Assembly (NCBI RefSeq): GCF_023546765.1
Contig: NZ_CP097484.1
Span: 3,752,001-3,816,000, forward strand
Direction of reading: 5' to 3'
From: Methylobacterium tardum
Lineage (GTDB): Bacteria > Pseudomonadota > Alphaproteobacteria > Rhizobiales > Beijerinckiaceae
DNA length: 64,000 bases
Below the pieces are notes generated by a model. The model worked only from the letters and a program-made list of their open reading frames with translations, searched no databases and was not told the origin of the DNA. Positions 36,394 through 46,227 of the stretch are shown here, piece by piece. Numbering within the stretch: the first letter of the stretch is position 1; each line of letters starts with the position of its first letter. Position numbers and translations under genes: made by a program.

Positions 36394-38463
36394 TCAGGCG
36401 GCGAGCCCCCGCTTCTTCAGCAGCGGCTCGATGCTCGGCATCCGCCCGCGGAAGGCCGTGTAGGCTTCGCGCGGGTCCCGAAGATTACCGGCGCCGTACA
36501 CGAAGGTGCGCAGACGCTTCGCCGTCTCCGGGTCGAAGATGTCACCCGCCTCGCGGAAGGCGTCGAACGCGTCGGCGTCGAGCACCTCGGACCAGAGATA
36601 GCTGTAGTAGCCGGCCGCGTAGCCGTCGCCCGAGAAGATATGGGCGAAATGCGGAGTCCGATGCCGCATGCTGATCTCGTCCGGCATGCTGATCCGGCGC
36701 AGCGCCTCGGCCTCGAACGCCGGCACGTCCAGACCGGCCTCGCCCTCGGCCGAGAGATGCAGCGTCATGTCGGCGATCGCCGAGGCCGTATACTCCACGG
36801 TGGCGAAGCCCTGGTTGAAGGTCCGCGCGGCGAGCAGCTTCTGCAACAGGGCGTCCGGCATCGGCTCGCCTGTCTGGTGGTGGCGCGCATGGGCCTGCAG
36901 AACCTGCGGCTGCTCCAGCCAGTGCTCGTAGAGCTGCGAGGGCAGTTCTACGAAGTCGCGCGAGACGGCGGTGCCGGAGAGCAACGGGTAGGTCACGTCC
37001 GACAGGAGACCGTGCAGGGCATGGCCGAATTCGTGGAACAGCGTCCGCGCATCGTCGAAGGACAGGAGCGTGCTTTCGCCCTCAGGCGCCTTCGCGAAGT
37101 TCATCACGTTGACGATGATCGGGGTGACCGTGCCGTTCAGGCGCTCCTGCGAGCGGAAGGCGCTCATCCAGGCGCCGGACCGCTTCGAGGCGCGGGCGAA
37201 GTAGTCGCCCAGGAACAGGCCCACCTCGGAGCCGTCCGGATTGCCGACCCGCCAGACCCGCACATCGGGGTGGTAGCGCGGAACGTCGGACAGCTCCGCG
37301 AAGGTCAGGCCGAACAGTCGTGAGGCCGTGTCGAAGGCGGCCTGGATCATCCGCTCCAGCGGCAAGTACGCTTTGATCTCGCTCTCGTCGAGGTCGTGCT
37401 CGGCACGCCGCACCTTCTCGGCGTAGTGACGCCAATCGTGCGCCTGGAGGGCGAAGTTGTGGCCCTCCTCTTGGATCGTCGCCTGGAGGCGGTCGCGCTC
37501 GGCGGTCGCCCGGGTCCGAGCCGGCGTCCAGACGTCGCGGAGCAGGCCCGTGGCGGCGTCGGGGCTCGCCGCCATCGTGTCGTCGAGGGCGAAATGCGCG
37601 AAGCTCTCGAAGCCGAGGAGCCGCGCCCGCTCGGCGCGCAGGCGGATGATTTCCGCGATGATCGCGCGGTTGTCGGTCGTGCCGCCATTCTCGCCGCGGT
37701 GCGTCCAGGCTGCGTAGGCGCGCTCGCGTAGGTCGCGGCGGGTCGAGAAGACCAGGAACGGCTCGATCAGCGAGCGGGACAGGGTGATGACATGCCCGTC
37801 GAGTCCCCGCTCCTTGGCGGCGCTCTCGGCCGCCGCGCGCAGGAACGGCGGCAGGCCGGCCAGATCGTCCTCACCGTTCAGCGGCAGGGTGAAGCTGCTC
37901 TCGTCGGCGAGCAGGTTCTGGCTGAACTGCGTCCCCAGCTCCGACATGCGCGCAGCGATCTCCGCGATGCGGGCCTTGTCGTCCGGTCCGAGATCCGCAC
38001 CGGCGCGCCGGAAGCGGATACGGTAGCGATCGAGGACACGGCGCTCCTCCGGCCCCAGACCCTCGGCCTCGACCGCCGAAATGCGCGCCCAGAGCTGGGC
38101 GTTGAGGTAGATCGCGCTCCCGTGCCGGGCGAGCTTCGGACCGATCACCCGCTCGATCGCCTGCAACTCCGGATTCGTGTGACTGCCGGTCAGATTGTAG
38201 AAGACGCCGGCGACCCGCTCGAGGGCCTGCCCTGCCCGCTCCATGGCGCCGACCGTGTTGTCGAAGGTCGCCGCCGCCGGATCGGCCGCGATCGCCTCAA
38301 TCTCGGCAGCGTGAGCAGCGAGCGAGGCCTCGAACGCCGGCATGTAGTGCTCCGGCCGGATCCGCTCGAACGGCGGCAGGCCGTGCGGCGTCGTCCACTG
38401 CGCCTCCCGGAACGGGTTGTCCTGCGGCAGGCTGGAGAGCCCGGCATCAGCTGCATGCGGCAT
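36394..38463 (-). CDS. M3-family oligopeptidase (oligopeptidase A / Dcp type)
   Basis: A 689-aa zinc metallopeptidase that degrades short peptides in the cytoplasm. The catalytic HEFGHALH (HExxH) lies near residue 475, preceded by a long helical N-terminal domain that limits entry to short peptides. The rest of the family pattern, including the YAAGYYSYLWSEVLDADAF segment near 610, is present. The ATG at 38463 with GAGGAATGC upstream is preferred to an earlier in-frame start lacking similarity. It diverges from the extensin-like gene across 177 bp. Confidence 0.92.
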   Translation of the reverse strand: MPHAADAGLSSLPQDNPFREAQWTTPHGLPPFERIRPEHYMPAFEASLAAHAAEIEAIAADPAAATFDNTVGAMERAGQALERVAGVFYNLTGSHTNPELQAIERVIGPKLARHGSAIYLNAQLWARISAVEAEGLGPEERRVLDRYRIRFRRAGADLGPDDKARIAEIAARMSELGTQFSQNLLADESSFTLPLNGEDDLAGLPPFLRAAAESAAKERGLDGHVITLSRSLIEPFLVFSTRRDLRERAYAAWTHRGENGGTTDNRAIIAEIIRLRAERARLLGFESFAHFALDDTMAASPDAATGLLRDVWTPARTRATAERDRLQATIQEEGHNFALQAHDWRHYAEKVRRAEHDLDESEIKAYLPLERMIQAAFDTASRLFGLTFAELSDVPRYHPDVRVWRVGNPDGSEVGLFLGDYFARASKRSGAWMSAFRSQERLNGTVTPIIVNVMNFAKAPEGESTLLSFDDARTLFHEFGHALHGLLSDVTYPLLSGTAVSRDFVELPSQLYEHWLEQPQVLQAHARHHQTGEPMPDALLQKLLAARTFNQGFATVEYTASAIADMTLHLSAEGEAGLDVPAFEAEALRRISMPDEISMRHRTPHFAHIFSGDGYAAGYYSYLWSEVLDADAFDAFREAGDIFDPETAKRLRTFVYGAGNLRDPREAYTAFRGRMPSIEPLLKKRGLAA

Positions 38464-38640
38464 GCATTCCTCAAGGTGCGTCCTGGCGACCGACGGCTCA
38501 GCCGCGTCAATCCGACGAGGTGGGGTCCGCTGCCGCGATCCGGAAGACAGTGGCCGGTTCGGCGCGCGCGTCAACAGGCCGAGCGATCCGAATGGCGTCT
38601 CGCTCGTTACCACCGGGCCACGCCTAAGCTTCGAGGCCTC

Positions 38641-39567
38641 ATGCCAGGACGTCCGCCGCCGATCCGCCACGCCGCGAGCCCACTCGCCTGCGGCCTCCTC
38701 GCTCTCGGGCTCGTCGCGATGCCGATCTCAGCGGGGCACGCTGCCGAGACTCCGACAGCCGCCGTGCCGGTGCCGCCCGAGCGGCCAGATACGCTGAAGC
38801 CGTCCGCGCCAGCGCCCGCAGAGGCGGGGCCTCCCGTGCCGCCAACCCGTCCCGCGGAGCTGACGCCCCCTGCCTCGACCGCGCCCAAGGACGTGCCCAA
38901 GGACGCAGCCAAGCCCGTGAGTGGCGCGGACAGCGCCAAGCCCGAGATCCCGACGCCACCGCCCACACCGCCCGGCCGGCCGCCGGAGCTGTCCGGCCAG
39001 GCGGCCCTGGCGCTCAAGGTCTCACCGCCTGACGACACCGCCTGCCGGACCCGCCTCAAGCGTCTCGGCGTCGATTTCGAGCCGCTGCCGCCGATCGCCG
39101 AGGGCCAGTGCACCGCCCCGCTGCCGCTGAAGGTCACCCGCTTCGCTGACGGCGTAGCCTTGCCACAGGGCGCGACGCTGACCTGCCGGACGGCCGAGGC
39201 GCTGGCGCGCTGGGTCACGGAGGTTCAGGCGGAGGCCGACCGGATTCTCAAGCATCCGCTGACCGGTCTCGAACTCGGCGGATCGTATGTGTGCCGGGGC
39301 CAGAACCACGATCTGGACGCCAAGCTCAGCGAGCACGCCTTCGCGAACGCGGCCGACATCATGGGCTTCACCTTCGCGGGGCGCGCCAGCATCCCGGTCA
39401 AGACGATGGCGGAGGGTTCGGACGACGCGCAGTTCCTCGCCGCCGTTCGCGGCAAGGCGTGCGGGTTCTTCCGGACGGTCCTGGGACCCGGCACCAACGC
39501 GGCCCACGCCAACCACTTCCACCTCGGCGAGCGCGAGCGGAACGGGGGCCACCGGCTCTGTGAATAA
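38641..39567 (+). CDS. Extensin-like secreted peptidase
   Basis: A 308-aa secreted protein: signal peptide (cleavage near SAGHAAE, residue 33), a proline-rich segment from about 40 to 110, and a C-terminal extensin-like domain. The C-terminal domain has SEHAFANAADIMGF near residue 232 and HANHFHLGERER near 286, a histidine/aspartate pattern like that of zinc D-Ala endopeptidases, so a peptidoglycan-peptide hydrolase role is inferred. Four cysteines in the mature domain may form disulfides. The upstream in-frame extension overlaps the divergent peptidase gene and is rejected. It precedes an L,D-transpeptidase gene by 75 bp. Confidence 0.8.
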   Translation: MPGRPPPIRHAASPLACGLLALGLVAMPISAGHAAETPTAAVPVPPERPDTLKPSAPAPAEAGPPVPPTRPAELTPPASTAPKDVPKDAAKPVSGADSAKPEIPTPPPTPPGRPPELSGQAALALKVSPPDDTACRTRLKRLGVDFEPLPPIAEGQCTAPLPLKVTRFADGVALPQGATLTCRTAEALARWVTEVQAEADRILKHPLTGLELGGSYVCRGQNHDLDAKLSEHAFANAADIMGFTFAGRASIPVKTMAEGSDDAQFLAAVRGKACGFFRTVLGPGTNAAHANHFHLGERERNGGHRLCE

Positions 39568-39642
39568 GGATTCGTGGAACGTTCCCGCCGGCTCAGCGCT
39601 TTTGCGACCGGAGCGCACCCGCTCCCGGAGAATGCGACGTCG

Positions 39643-40761
39643 ATGATCCCGACACCTTGGCGGCCGGTCTGCGCGGCTCTCCTGGCGAGCTGCCTCGTCG
39701 TGCAGGTGGCGGATGCCCGGCCGGGCAAGAAAGCCCCCAAGGAGGATCAGGCCCCTGCCCTTACCGCGGATGCGATCAACACCGCGACCCTGGCGCCGCA
39801 GGGCGGCAGCCAGGCCGACGGGGGCAAAGCCGCGAAGAAGTCCGGCACGGCACGCAAGTCCAAGGCGACCGACGACAAGGCCGATCCCCTGATCGTGAAG
39901 GCCCAGGTGCTGCTGGACCGGGCCCGTTTCTATCCCGGCGCGATCGACGGCCGGAAGGGCGAGAATTACCAGCACGCGCTCTCGGCCTTCGCCGTGGCGC
40001 AGGGTCTGCCCGCCACTCAGGATCTGACGCCGGAGGTCTGGGACAAGCTCCAGGCCACGAGCGACAAGCCGGCGGTAACCGATTACACGCTGACCGATGC
40101 CGACGCCGCGGGACCCTACGTCGACAAGATCCCGCCGAAGATGGAAGAGCAGGCCGATCTCAAGGAACTCGGCTACACCAATCCGCGCGAGATGCTGGCG
40201 GAGCGCTTCCACATGAGCCGCGACCTCGTCAGCGCGCTCAACCCCGGCAAGCCCCTCGACAAGGCCGGAACGAGCATCGTGGTTGCAGCGGTCGACCCGA
40301 TGAACCTGGATAAGCCCAAGGGCAAGGACCTTCCGCAGGAGCCCAAGGTCGAGCGGATCGAGGTGGACAAGACCAATCGGGATGTCCGCGCGCTCGGGGC
40401 GGACGGTAAGCTGCTCGCCTACTATCCCGCCTCGATCGGCAGCACGGAAAAGCCTGCCCCGAGCGGCGACACCAAGGTGAAGGGCGTGGCGTTCGATCCC
40501 GACTATACCTACAACCCGAAATACGCGTTCAAGGGTGTGAAAGCGCAGCACAAATTCACGATCCAATCGGGGCCGAACAACCCGGTCGGGGTCGTGTGGA
40601 TCGATCTCGCGATTCCGAGCTACGGCATTCATGGGACGCCCGAGCCCGAGAAGGTCGGCAAAACCGAATCCCATGGCTGCATCCGGCTCACGAACTGGAA
40701 CGCCCGCGACCTCGCAACGCACGTCGCACGGGGCGCGAAGGTGACATTCAAGGACGATTGA
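39643..40761 (+). CDS. L,D-transpeptidase with peptidoglycan-binding domain
   Basis: A 372-aa secreted enzyme: signal peptide (VCAALLASCLVVQVADARP, cleavage near residue 25), a basic linker, a peptidoglycan-binding helical domain (IVKAQVLLDRARFYPGAID near residue 85), a LysM-like segment near 175-225 and a C-terminal YkuD domain from about 240. The catalytic signature is GIHGTPEP and then SHGCIRLTNW near residue 350. The ATG at 39643 is preferred to an upstream GTG because it begins the signal peptide. It probably acts on the same wall peptides as the adjacent extensin-like protein. Confidence 0.9.
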   Translation: MIPTPWRPVCAALLASCLVVQVADARPGKKAPKEDQAPALTADAINTATLAPQGGSQADGGKAAKKSGTARKSKATDDKADPLIVKAQVLLDRARFYPGAIDGRKGENYQHALSAFAVAQGLPATQDLTPEVWDKLQATSDKPAVTDYTLTDADAAGPYVDKIPPKMEEQADLKELGYTNPREMLAERFHMSRDLVSALNPGKPLDKAGTSIVVAAVDPMNLDKPKGKDLPQEPKVERIEVDKTNRDVRALGADGKLLAYYPASIGSTEKPAPSGDTKVKGVAFDPDYTYNPKYAFKGVKAQHKFTIQSGPNNPVGVVWIDLAIPSYGIHGTPEPEKVGKTESHGCIRLTNWNARDLATHVARGAKVTFKDD

Positions 40762-41032
40762 GCGTCGGTCTTCATCCGTGGAATGGGATCGTTTCAGGGC
40801 GATGCGGTCAAAAATGTATCATCGGTTAACATAGGTTCCCCGAAAGGCTTCGATAGGGCCCACGGGCGCTTGACACATTACGCATTACGGGCGACGCCAC
40901 AGGCTACCTCGTGGATCGTCTCGTCGAAGCTGCCTCGGTCTTATCCGGCGCAGCGCAGGCGGTGCGCCGGCGAGTTCAACCGCACGGCAAGACTCCCGGC
41001 GACGGGGGCGTTCGAAGGGAAGACGGCCCGGC
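40762..41032. other. Intergenic region upstream of response regulator
   Basis: 271 bp lower in GC than neighbours. It contains TTGACA at 40870-40875 followed by a tandem 7-base CATTACG repeat, which could be a promoter and operator for the response regulator. No clear minus-10 motif at standard spacing was found. Confidence 0.4.
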
Positions 41033-41422
41033 GTGACTGCTGACTCCAACGATGACGTTCTGAACGGCATTCGCGTCCTCGTCGCCGAGGATGAAGCGGC
41101 GATCTCGATGCTGCTCGAGGACATGCTCCTCGATTTCGGCTGCGCCGTCGTCGGCCCTGCGGCACGCCTGTCCTCCGCATTGGAGATGGCGTCCCAGGAG
41201 ACTTTCGAGGTCGCCATCCTCGACGTGAACGTGGCGGGTGAGCCGATCTACCCGGTGGCCGAGGCGATCGCGAAGCGCGATCTGCCGCTCGTCTTCTCCA
41301 CGGGCTATGGCGGCGCCGGTATCCGCGAGCCCTTCCGCGATCGGCCGGTCGTGCAGAAGCCCTTCAGCCAGGCCGACCTGAAGCGCACGCTGATCGGCGC
41401 GATCCGGGCCGCCCGCGCCTGA
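41033..41422 (+). CDS. Single-domain response regulator (CheY-like receiver)
   Basis: A 129-aa receiver domain with no output domain. The acidic pair is in VAEDEAA near residue 18-20, the phosphorylated aspartate in VAILDVNVAGE near residue 64, the switch threonine in FSTGYGG near 90 and the conserved lysine in VQKPFS near 108. Start is GTG at 41033. It probably passes a phosphate from a histidine kinase to another protein, which is not encoded next to it. Orphan receivers of this sort occur in general stress signalling and other alphaproteobacterial pathways; its partner is unknown. Confidence 0.88.
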   Translation: MTADSNDDVLNGIRVLVAEDEAAISMLLEDMLLDFGCAVVGPAARLSSALEMASQETFEVAILDVNVAGEPIYPVAEAIAKRDLPLVFSTGYGGAGIREPFRDRPVVQKPFSQADLKRTLIGAIRAARA

Positions 41423-41448
41423 CGGGTCGGCCATCATCAGGTTGGGTT

Positions 41449-41562
41449 CGTCATTCCCAGGCCGCCGCAGCGGAATCGGGAAGCCAATCCGCTTACGCGA
41501 CAAGACCCAGCACCGGTTGTGACCCTAGACTTCAAGATCGGCTTCGACGTCGCGGAATGACG
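41449..41562. repeat. Palindromic intergenic repeat, family C
   Basis: CGTCATTCC at 41449-41457 faces GGAATGACG at 41554-41562, enclosing a GC-rich segment between the response regulator and yraN. A single related half-element, TGTCATCCCGGAGCC, appears near 49145. It is distinct in sequence from families A and B. Confidence 0.65.
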
Positions 41563-41623
41563 GATCGCGGGCGCCCGAGGACATCGGCCGCCGCCTGCTG
41601 AAGCGCGCTCCGGAGCCGTTGCG

Positions 41624-42012
41624 TCATAGACCCTCGATCGTGAACGCGTCGGCGATATGCGCCGGCCATTCCCGAGTGCCGACGAACACGGCATCGGCCC
41701 GGAAGGTCATCCCCGCACACCACGTGTTCCGGCCGATCCAGGCGCGGACAGCGCGCGAGAAGCGGCGCCGCTTGGCCGCGTCGATCGCTTCTCGGGCGTC
41801 GTCGCGCCGAGACCGCGCCTTCACCTCCACGAACGCGATGGTGTTCCAGCGTTGGACGATCAGATCGATCTCGCCCCCTGCGAAGCTGACGCGCCGGCCG
41901 ATCGGCCGGTACCCTTGAGCATCAGGGCCGCCAGCGCGATCCATTCGGCGCGATGGCCGCGCCGGTACGCGGCGCGGCGCCGGTCAGCGTGGTCGGGCAG
42001 AACCCCGTTCAT
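41624..42012 (-). CDS. yraN: YraN family endonuclease-like protein, frameshifted
   Basis: A UPF0102 protein of about 129 aa after repair, with a restriction-endonuclease-like core. The readable core has [19 protein letters not shown] and [11 protein letters not shown] (the catalytic-like D...ExK pattern). The true N-terminus, [24 protein letters not shown], is in another frame; one base is missing in the GGG/CCC run near 41912-41914. The restored ATG at 42012 overlaps the rsmI stop by four bases, the usual coupling for this pair. Role is not established; possibly DNA repair or ribosome-associated. Confidence 0.82.
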
Positions 42013-42983
42013 CCCTCGCCTCGTGCGAGCGCGAGCGCCCGGTTATAGACCTGCCGCCGCGGCTGCCCGGTTTCGTCGGCCACCAAGCTCGCCGCATCCT
42101 TGATCGAGTGGCGCTCGAGCGCCGTCCTCAGCAGCGCGTCGAGCGCGGCATCGCCCTCGACCGTCCGCTCCGGCGTGGTCGCGGCGCCGATGATGACGAC
42201 GATCTCACCCTTCGGAGGACCATCCTGGGCGAAGCGATCGCTCAGCGAGCCGAGCGTATCGCGCCGGACGGTCTCGTAGAGCTTCGTCAACTCGCGGGTG
42301 ACCGCCGCCGGGCGGTCCGGCCCGAGGACCGCAGCGGCATCAGCCAGCATCTCGGGCAGGCGGTGTGGCGACTCGAACAGGACCAGCGTCCCCGGCACCT
42401 GGACCAGCGCCTCCAACCGGTTGCGACGTGCCCCGGCCTTCTGGGGCAGGAAACCCTCGAAGAAGAAGCGGTCGGTCGGCAGGCCCGCCGCCACGAGGGC
42501 CGTCATCACCGCCGACGGCCCCGGCACGGGCGTGATCGGAATGCCGGCCTCGATCGCGGCCTGAACCAGCTTGTAGCCGGGATCCGAGACCAGGGGCGTG
42601 CCCGCATCGGACACGAGGGCGAGCGCCTCCCCTGCCTTGAGGCGGGTGACCATCCGCTCGCGCACCGCGTCGTTCGAATGCTCGTGGTAGGCCAGAAGCG
42701 GCGTGGTGATGCCGTAATGGGCGAGCAGCGTGCGGGTCACGCGCGTATCCTCGGCGAGCACGGCATCCGCGGCCGCGAGGGTGGCCAGGGCGCGGATCGT
42801 GATGTCGCGCAGGTTGCCGATCGGAGTCGCCACGATGTGCAGGCCCGGCGACAGCTGTTCGGCCTCGCTCGCCAGCCCGAAGGCCGTGAAGGTGTTGGTG
42901 CGTGGACGATCGGTCCCGGGCTTCTGCAAAGGGGTTCTCGTCGGGGCGGCGGGCCCCGGGGCATCGAATCGGCGGGTCATCAT
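42009..42983 (-). CDS. rsmI: 16S rRNA 2'-O-ribose methyltransferase
   Basis: A 324-aa tetrapyrrole-methylase-fold enzyme that methylates the 2'-O of C1402 of 16S rRNA using SAM. The SAM-binding region HIVATPIGNLRDITIRAL is near residue 49, and VSDAGTPLVSDPGYKLV near 123 is the second conserved motif. The start is uncertain: ATG at 42983 or 42980, or GTG at 42998. The first forty residues are low in conservation. It overlaps yraN and is divergent from the LpoA-like lipoprotein gene, a synteny shared by many proteobacteria. Confidence 0.93.
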   Translation of the reverse strand: MMTRRFDAPGPAAPTRTPLQKPGTDRPRTNTFTAFGLASEAEQLSPGLHIVATPIGNLRDITIRALATLAAADAVLAEDTRVTRTLLAHYGITTPLLAYHEHSNDAVRERMVTRLKAGEALALVSDAGTPLVSDPGYKLVQAAIEAGIPITPVPGPSAVMTALVAAGLPTDRFFFEGFLPQKAGARRNRLEALVQVPGTLVLFESPHRLPEMLADAAAVLGPDRPAAVTRELTKLYETVRRDTLGSLSDRFAQDGPPKGEIVVIIGAATTPERTVEGDAALDALLRTALERHSIKDAASLVADETGQPRRQVYNRALALARGEG

Positions 42984-43115
42984 CGGCGATCTTGTCACAC
43001 TGCCCGCTTCTCGTCGCGGCAGGACGACGGGATCGGGGGCAAGTCTTCGTCCGCGCGTTTACATTTTCAGGGCCGGCCTTCAGATTCCCGACGCCTGCCC
43101 TGAGGAGTCCGCGCC

Positions 43116-44383
43116 ATGGCGCGTCCGACACGCGCGCGGGACCGTCTCGTGCGTGTCACCGCTCTGACCGCTGCGCTGTGCGCCGCCCTGCTGCCGCTCG
43201 GCGGTTGTCTCGGGACCGACGCTGTCCGTCGCCGGCCGATCCCGCAGGCCGACTTGTCGCCGCCCGCCGATCTGCCTCAGGCGCCTGCTGCGGCCGTCCC
43301 GGCAACGCTGGCCACGCCGGCTGCCTTCGCGGGGCAGCGGATCGGAACCGGCACCGTCAAGGTCGCGCTGGTCCTGCCGCTCAACGGTCAGGGCGCTTCT
43401 GTGGGAAACGCCCTGCGCAATGCGGCGCAGCTCGCCTACGACGAGGCCCAGCAGCCGGACCTGACCATCCTGGTCGAGGACGACCGGGGCACCCCGGACG
43501 GCGCCCGCGACGCGACGCAGGACGCGCTGCGGCAGGGCGCCGAGATCGTGCTGGGCCCGCTCTTCGCCGGCAACGTGCAGACCGCCGCCAACGTGGCAAA
43601 GACGGCCGGCAAGCCGGTGATCGGCTTCTCGACGGACGCGACGGTGGCGACCCGGGGGTCTACCTCCTGAGCTTCCTTCCGCAGCCGGAGGTCGATCGCG
43701 TCGCCGAGGACTCGGTCGCGGGCGGGAAACGCTCCTTCGCGGCCCTGATCCCCGAAACCGCCTACGGCAACGCCGTCGAGGCGGAGTTCCGGGAGGTCGT
43801 CGCCCGCCGGGGCGCCCGCGTCGCCGCGGTCGAACGCTATCCGGCCGGAGCGCCCGGCCCCGCAGTCGAGCGGCTGGCGCGGGTGATCACGGGCCCGGCC
43901 GCCACCGCGGACGCGCTGTTCATACCCGAAACCGCCGAGGCCATGCCGGCCGTCGCGGCCGCCCTCACGAAGGCGGGCTTCTCGCCGGGTCGGGTCCGTC
44001 CGATCGGAACGGCCCTCTGGAACGAGCCGGGCCTGTTCGCCCTGCCGGCTCTCCAGGGCGGGCGCTTCGCCTCGCCGGACCGCAGCGGGTTCTCGAGTTT
44101 CAGCGGCCGCTATCAGGCGCGCTTCGGCAGCGTTCCGCCGCGCGTTGCCTCGCTCGCCTACGACGCGGTAACGCTCGCCGCCGCCCTGGCGCGCCAGTAC
44201 GGCTCGCAGCGCTTTGCCGAGACGACGCTCACCAGCGGATCCGGCTTCGCCGGGGTCGACGGCACATTCCGCTTCCGCCCGGACGGTCAGAGCGAGCGCG
44301 CGCTGGCGGTCTACGAGATCCGCAACAACGCCGCGCCTGTCGTGAGCCCGGCGCCGCGCGTGCTCGCCAAGCCGGGGATCTGA
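43116..44383 (+). CDS. LpoA-like penicillin-binding-protein activator lipoprotein, frameshifted
   Basis: About 422 aa after repair. It has a lipoprotein signal peptide with lipobox LPLGGC near residue 30, then a periplasmic-binding-protein-like fold as in LpoA and Leu/Ile/Val-binding proteins. The N-terminal half reads to about residue 180 in one frame; the second half starting with GVYLLSFLPQPEVD is in the next frame. One base is missing in the run GGGGG at 43654-43658. In gammaproteobacteria LpoA activates the bifunctional synthase PBP1a; whether this protein does so is inference from synteny with rsmI and yraN. Confidence 0.82.
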
Positions 44384-45559
44384 TCAGGTCGCGAGTTCCG
44401 CCACCAGGGCGTTGAGCACGGGCGCACCGCGGGCGGTCGCGGCGATACGGCCACCGGGCCGCCATTCCAGCAACCCGTCGCCCACCAGCATCCCGATCCG
44501 GTTGCCGTTGAGCGGGCGGCCCTTCAGCGCGGCGTAGCGGGCGGGGTCGATCCCCTCGGCGAGCCGCAGGCCCATCACCAGGAACTCGTCAGCCTGATCC
44601 TCAGACGACAGCGTCTCTGTTTCGGCGACACCGTGGCCGTCGCGCTCGACCTTCTCGCGCCACGCCTCCGGCGACCGCTCGGTGACGGTGCCGATCCGCC
44701 CGTGCTCCGTGACCAGCCGCCCGTGGGCGCCTGGGCCGATGCCGGCATATTCGCCGTAGCGCCAGTAGAGCAGGTTGTGGCGCGATTCCGCGCCCGGTCG
44801 GGCATGGTTCGAGATCTCGTAGGCCGGCAGGCCGGCTTTGGCGCAGAGGTCCTGCGTCACGTCGTAAAGGGCGCGGCCGGTCTCGTCGTCCGGGGTCACC
44901 AGCTTGCCGGTGGCCGCGAGGCCGTGAAACGGCGTGCCCGGCTCGATGGTCAGCTGATAGAGGCTCAGATGCTCGGCCGCCCGCGCCAGAGCTTCGCCCA
45001 ACTCGGACCGCCACGCGGCCGGCGTCTGGCCGGGGCGGGCGTAGATCAGGTCGAAGGACGTGCGCGCGAAGACCGCCTGGGCGACCTCGATCGCGGCCAG
45101 TGCCTGCGCCACGTCGTGGAGACGGCCGAGCGTCCGCAGGGACGCGTCGTCCAGCGCCTGCACGCCGAGCGAGACGCGGTTGATGCCGGCCGCGCGGTAG
45201 CCGCGGAAGCGGCCGGCCTCGACGCTCGACGGGTTCGCCTCCAGGGTAATCTCGGCGTCGGGCGCTACGCTCCAGTGGGCTGCCACGGCCTCAAGCAGGC
45301 CGGCGACCGTCGCGGGCTGCATCAGCGAGGGCGTCCCGCCGCCGAGGAAGATGCTGGTGACTTTGCGCCCCGGCGTGCGGGCGGCGTTGTGGGCGATCTC
45401 GGCCCGGAACGCGTCGAGGAAGCGCGGCTCGTCCACGCCCGCGTGGCGGACATGGCTGTTGAAGTCGCAATACGGGCACTTCGCCGCGCAGAAGGGCCAG
45501 TGCAGGTAGATCCCGAAACCCGCGTCGCGGGTCGGGTGGTCCGGGCCGATTGGTGTCAT
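44384..45559 (-). CDS. hemW: Radical SAM heme chaperone HemW
   Basis: A 391-aa radical-SAM protein long mis-annotated as coproporphyrinogen III oxidase. The cluster motif CAAKCPYC is near residue 22, followed by FNSHVRHAG and FLGGGTPSLM, which binds SAM. The C-terminal HemW domain lies after about residue 320. The protein is proposed to deliver heme to respiratory enzymes. The ATG at 45559 is chosen from several starts because conserved sequence begins shortly after. It follows rdgB by 38 bp on the same strand. Confidence 0.93.
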   Translation of the reverse strand: MTPIGPDHPTRDAGFGIYLHWPFCAAKCPYCDFNSHVRHAGVDEPRFLDAFRAEIAHNAARTPGRKVTSIFLGGGTPSLMQPATVAGLLEAVAAHWSVAPDAEITLEANPSSVEAGRFRGYRAAGINRVSLGVQALDDASLRTLGRLHDVAQALAAIEVAQAVFARTSFDLIYARPGQTPAAWRSELGEALARAAEHLSLYQLTIEPGTPFHGLAATGKLVTPDDETGRALYDVTQDLCAKAGLPAYEISNHARPGAESRHNLLYWRYGEYAGIGPGAHGRLVTEHGRIGTVTERSPEAWREKVERDGHGVAETETLSSEDQADEFLVMGLRLAEGIDPARYAALKGRPLNGNRIGMLVGDGLLEWRPGGRIAATARGAPVLNALVAELAT

Positions 45560-45597
45560 GATTGCCGGGATGTGAGCGCGCGCGGCCCGTTTGGCAA

Positions 45598-46227
45598 TCA
45601 GGACGCAGGCGCGAGGCACGCCCGGCTGAGATCGATGAAGGCCCGCGCCCGGTGCGAGAGACCCGCGCCCTTCTGCCAATCGACGCCGTGCTTCTCGTCC
45701 GCGGTCATCTCGCCGAACGTGCGCTCATGCCCGTCGGGCCGGAAGATCGGGTCGTAGCCGAACCCGGCCGAGCCCCGCGCCGCGACGAGTTCGCCGAACA
45801 CACGGCCCTCGAACAGCTCCGTGTGGCCGTCCGGCCAGGCGAGCACCAGAGCCGAGACGAAATGCGCCCGGCGCTCCGCCGCGCCGCGCCGGTCCAGCTC
45901 GGCGAAGATCCGCGCCATGGCGCCGGTGAAGTCCTTGGTCGGTCCGGCCCAGCGGGCCGAGAAGATGCCCGGCGCCCCGTCGAGGGCGTCCACACACAGG
46001 CCGGAATCGTCCGCGAAGGCCGGCAGTCCGGTGGCGTCGGCGGCGGCCTTCGCTTTGATGGCGGCGTTCTCGGCGAACATCGTGCCGGTCTCCTCCGGCT
46101 CCGGCAGGCCGAGCTCACCGGCCGAAACGGCCTCGATTCCGAACGGCGCCAGCAGCTCGCGCATCTCGGCGAGCTTGCCGGCATTGTGGGTGGCGATGGC
46201 CACCTTTCCGGTCAGCCGCCGGCTCAC
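45598..46227 (-). CDS. rdgB: XTP/dITP pyrophosphatase
   Basis: A 209-aa Ham1/RdgB-type enzyme that hydrolyses non-canonical purine nucleoside triphosphates (XTP, ITP, dITP) and so protects DNA and RNA. Motifs include [11 protein letters not shown] near residue 11 and [14 protein letters not shown] near 69 plus GFGYDPIF near 156. It starts with GTG, overlapping the rph stop by four bases (GTGA). It belongs to the rph-rdgB-hemW operon. Confidence 0.95.
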   Translation of the reverse strand: MSRRLTGKVAIATHNAGKLAEMRELLAPFGIEAVSAGELGLPEPEETGTMFAENAAIKAKAAADATGLPAFADDSGLCVDALDGAPGIFSARWAGPTKDFTGAMARIFAELDRRGAAERRAHFVSALVLAWPDGHTELFEGRVFGELVAARGSAGFGYDPIFRPDGHERTFGEMTADEKHGVDWQKGAGLSHRARAFIDLSRACLAPAS

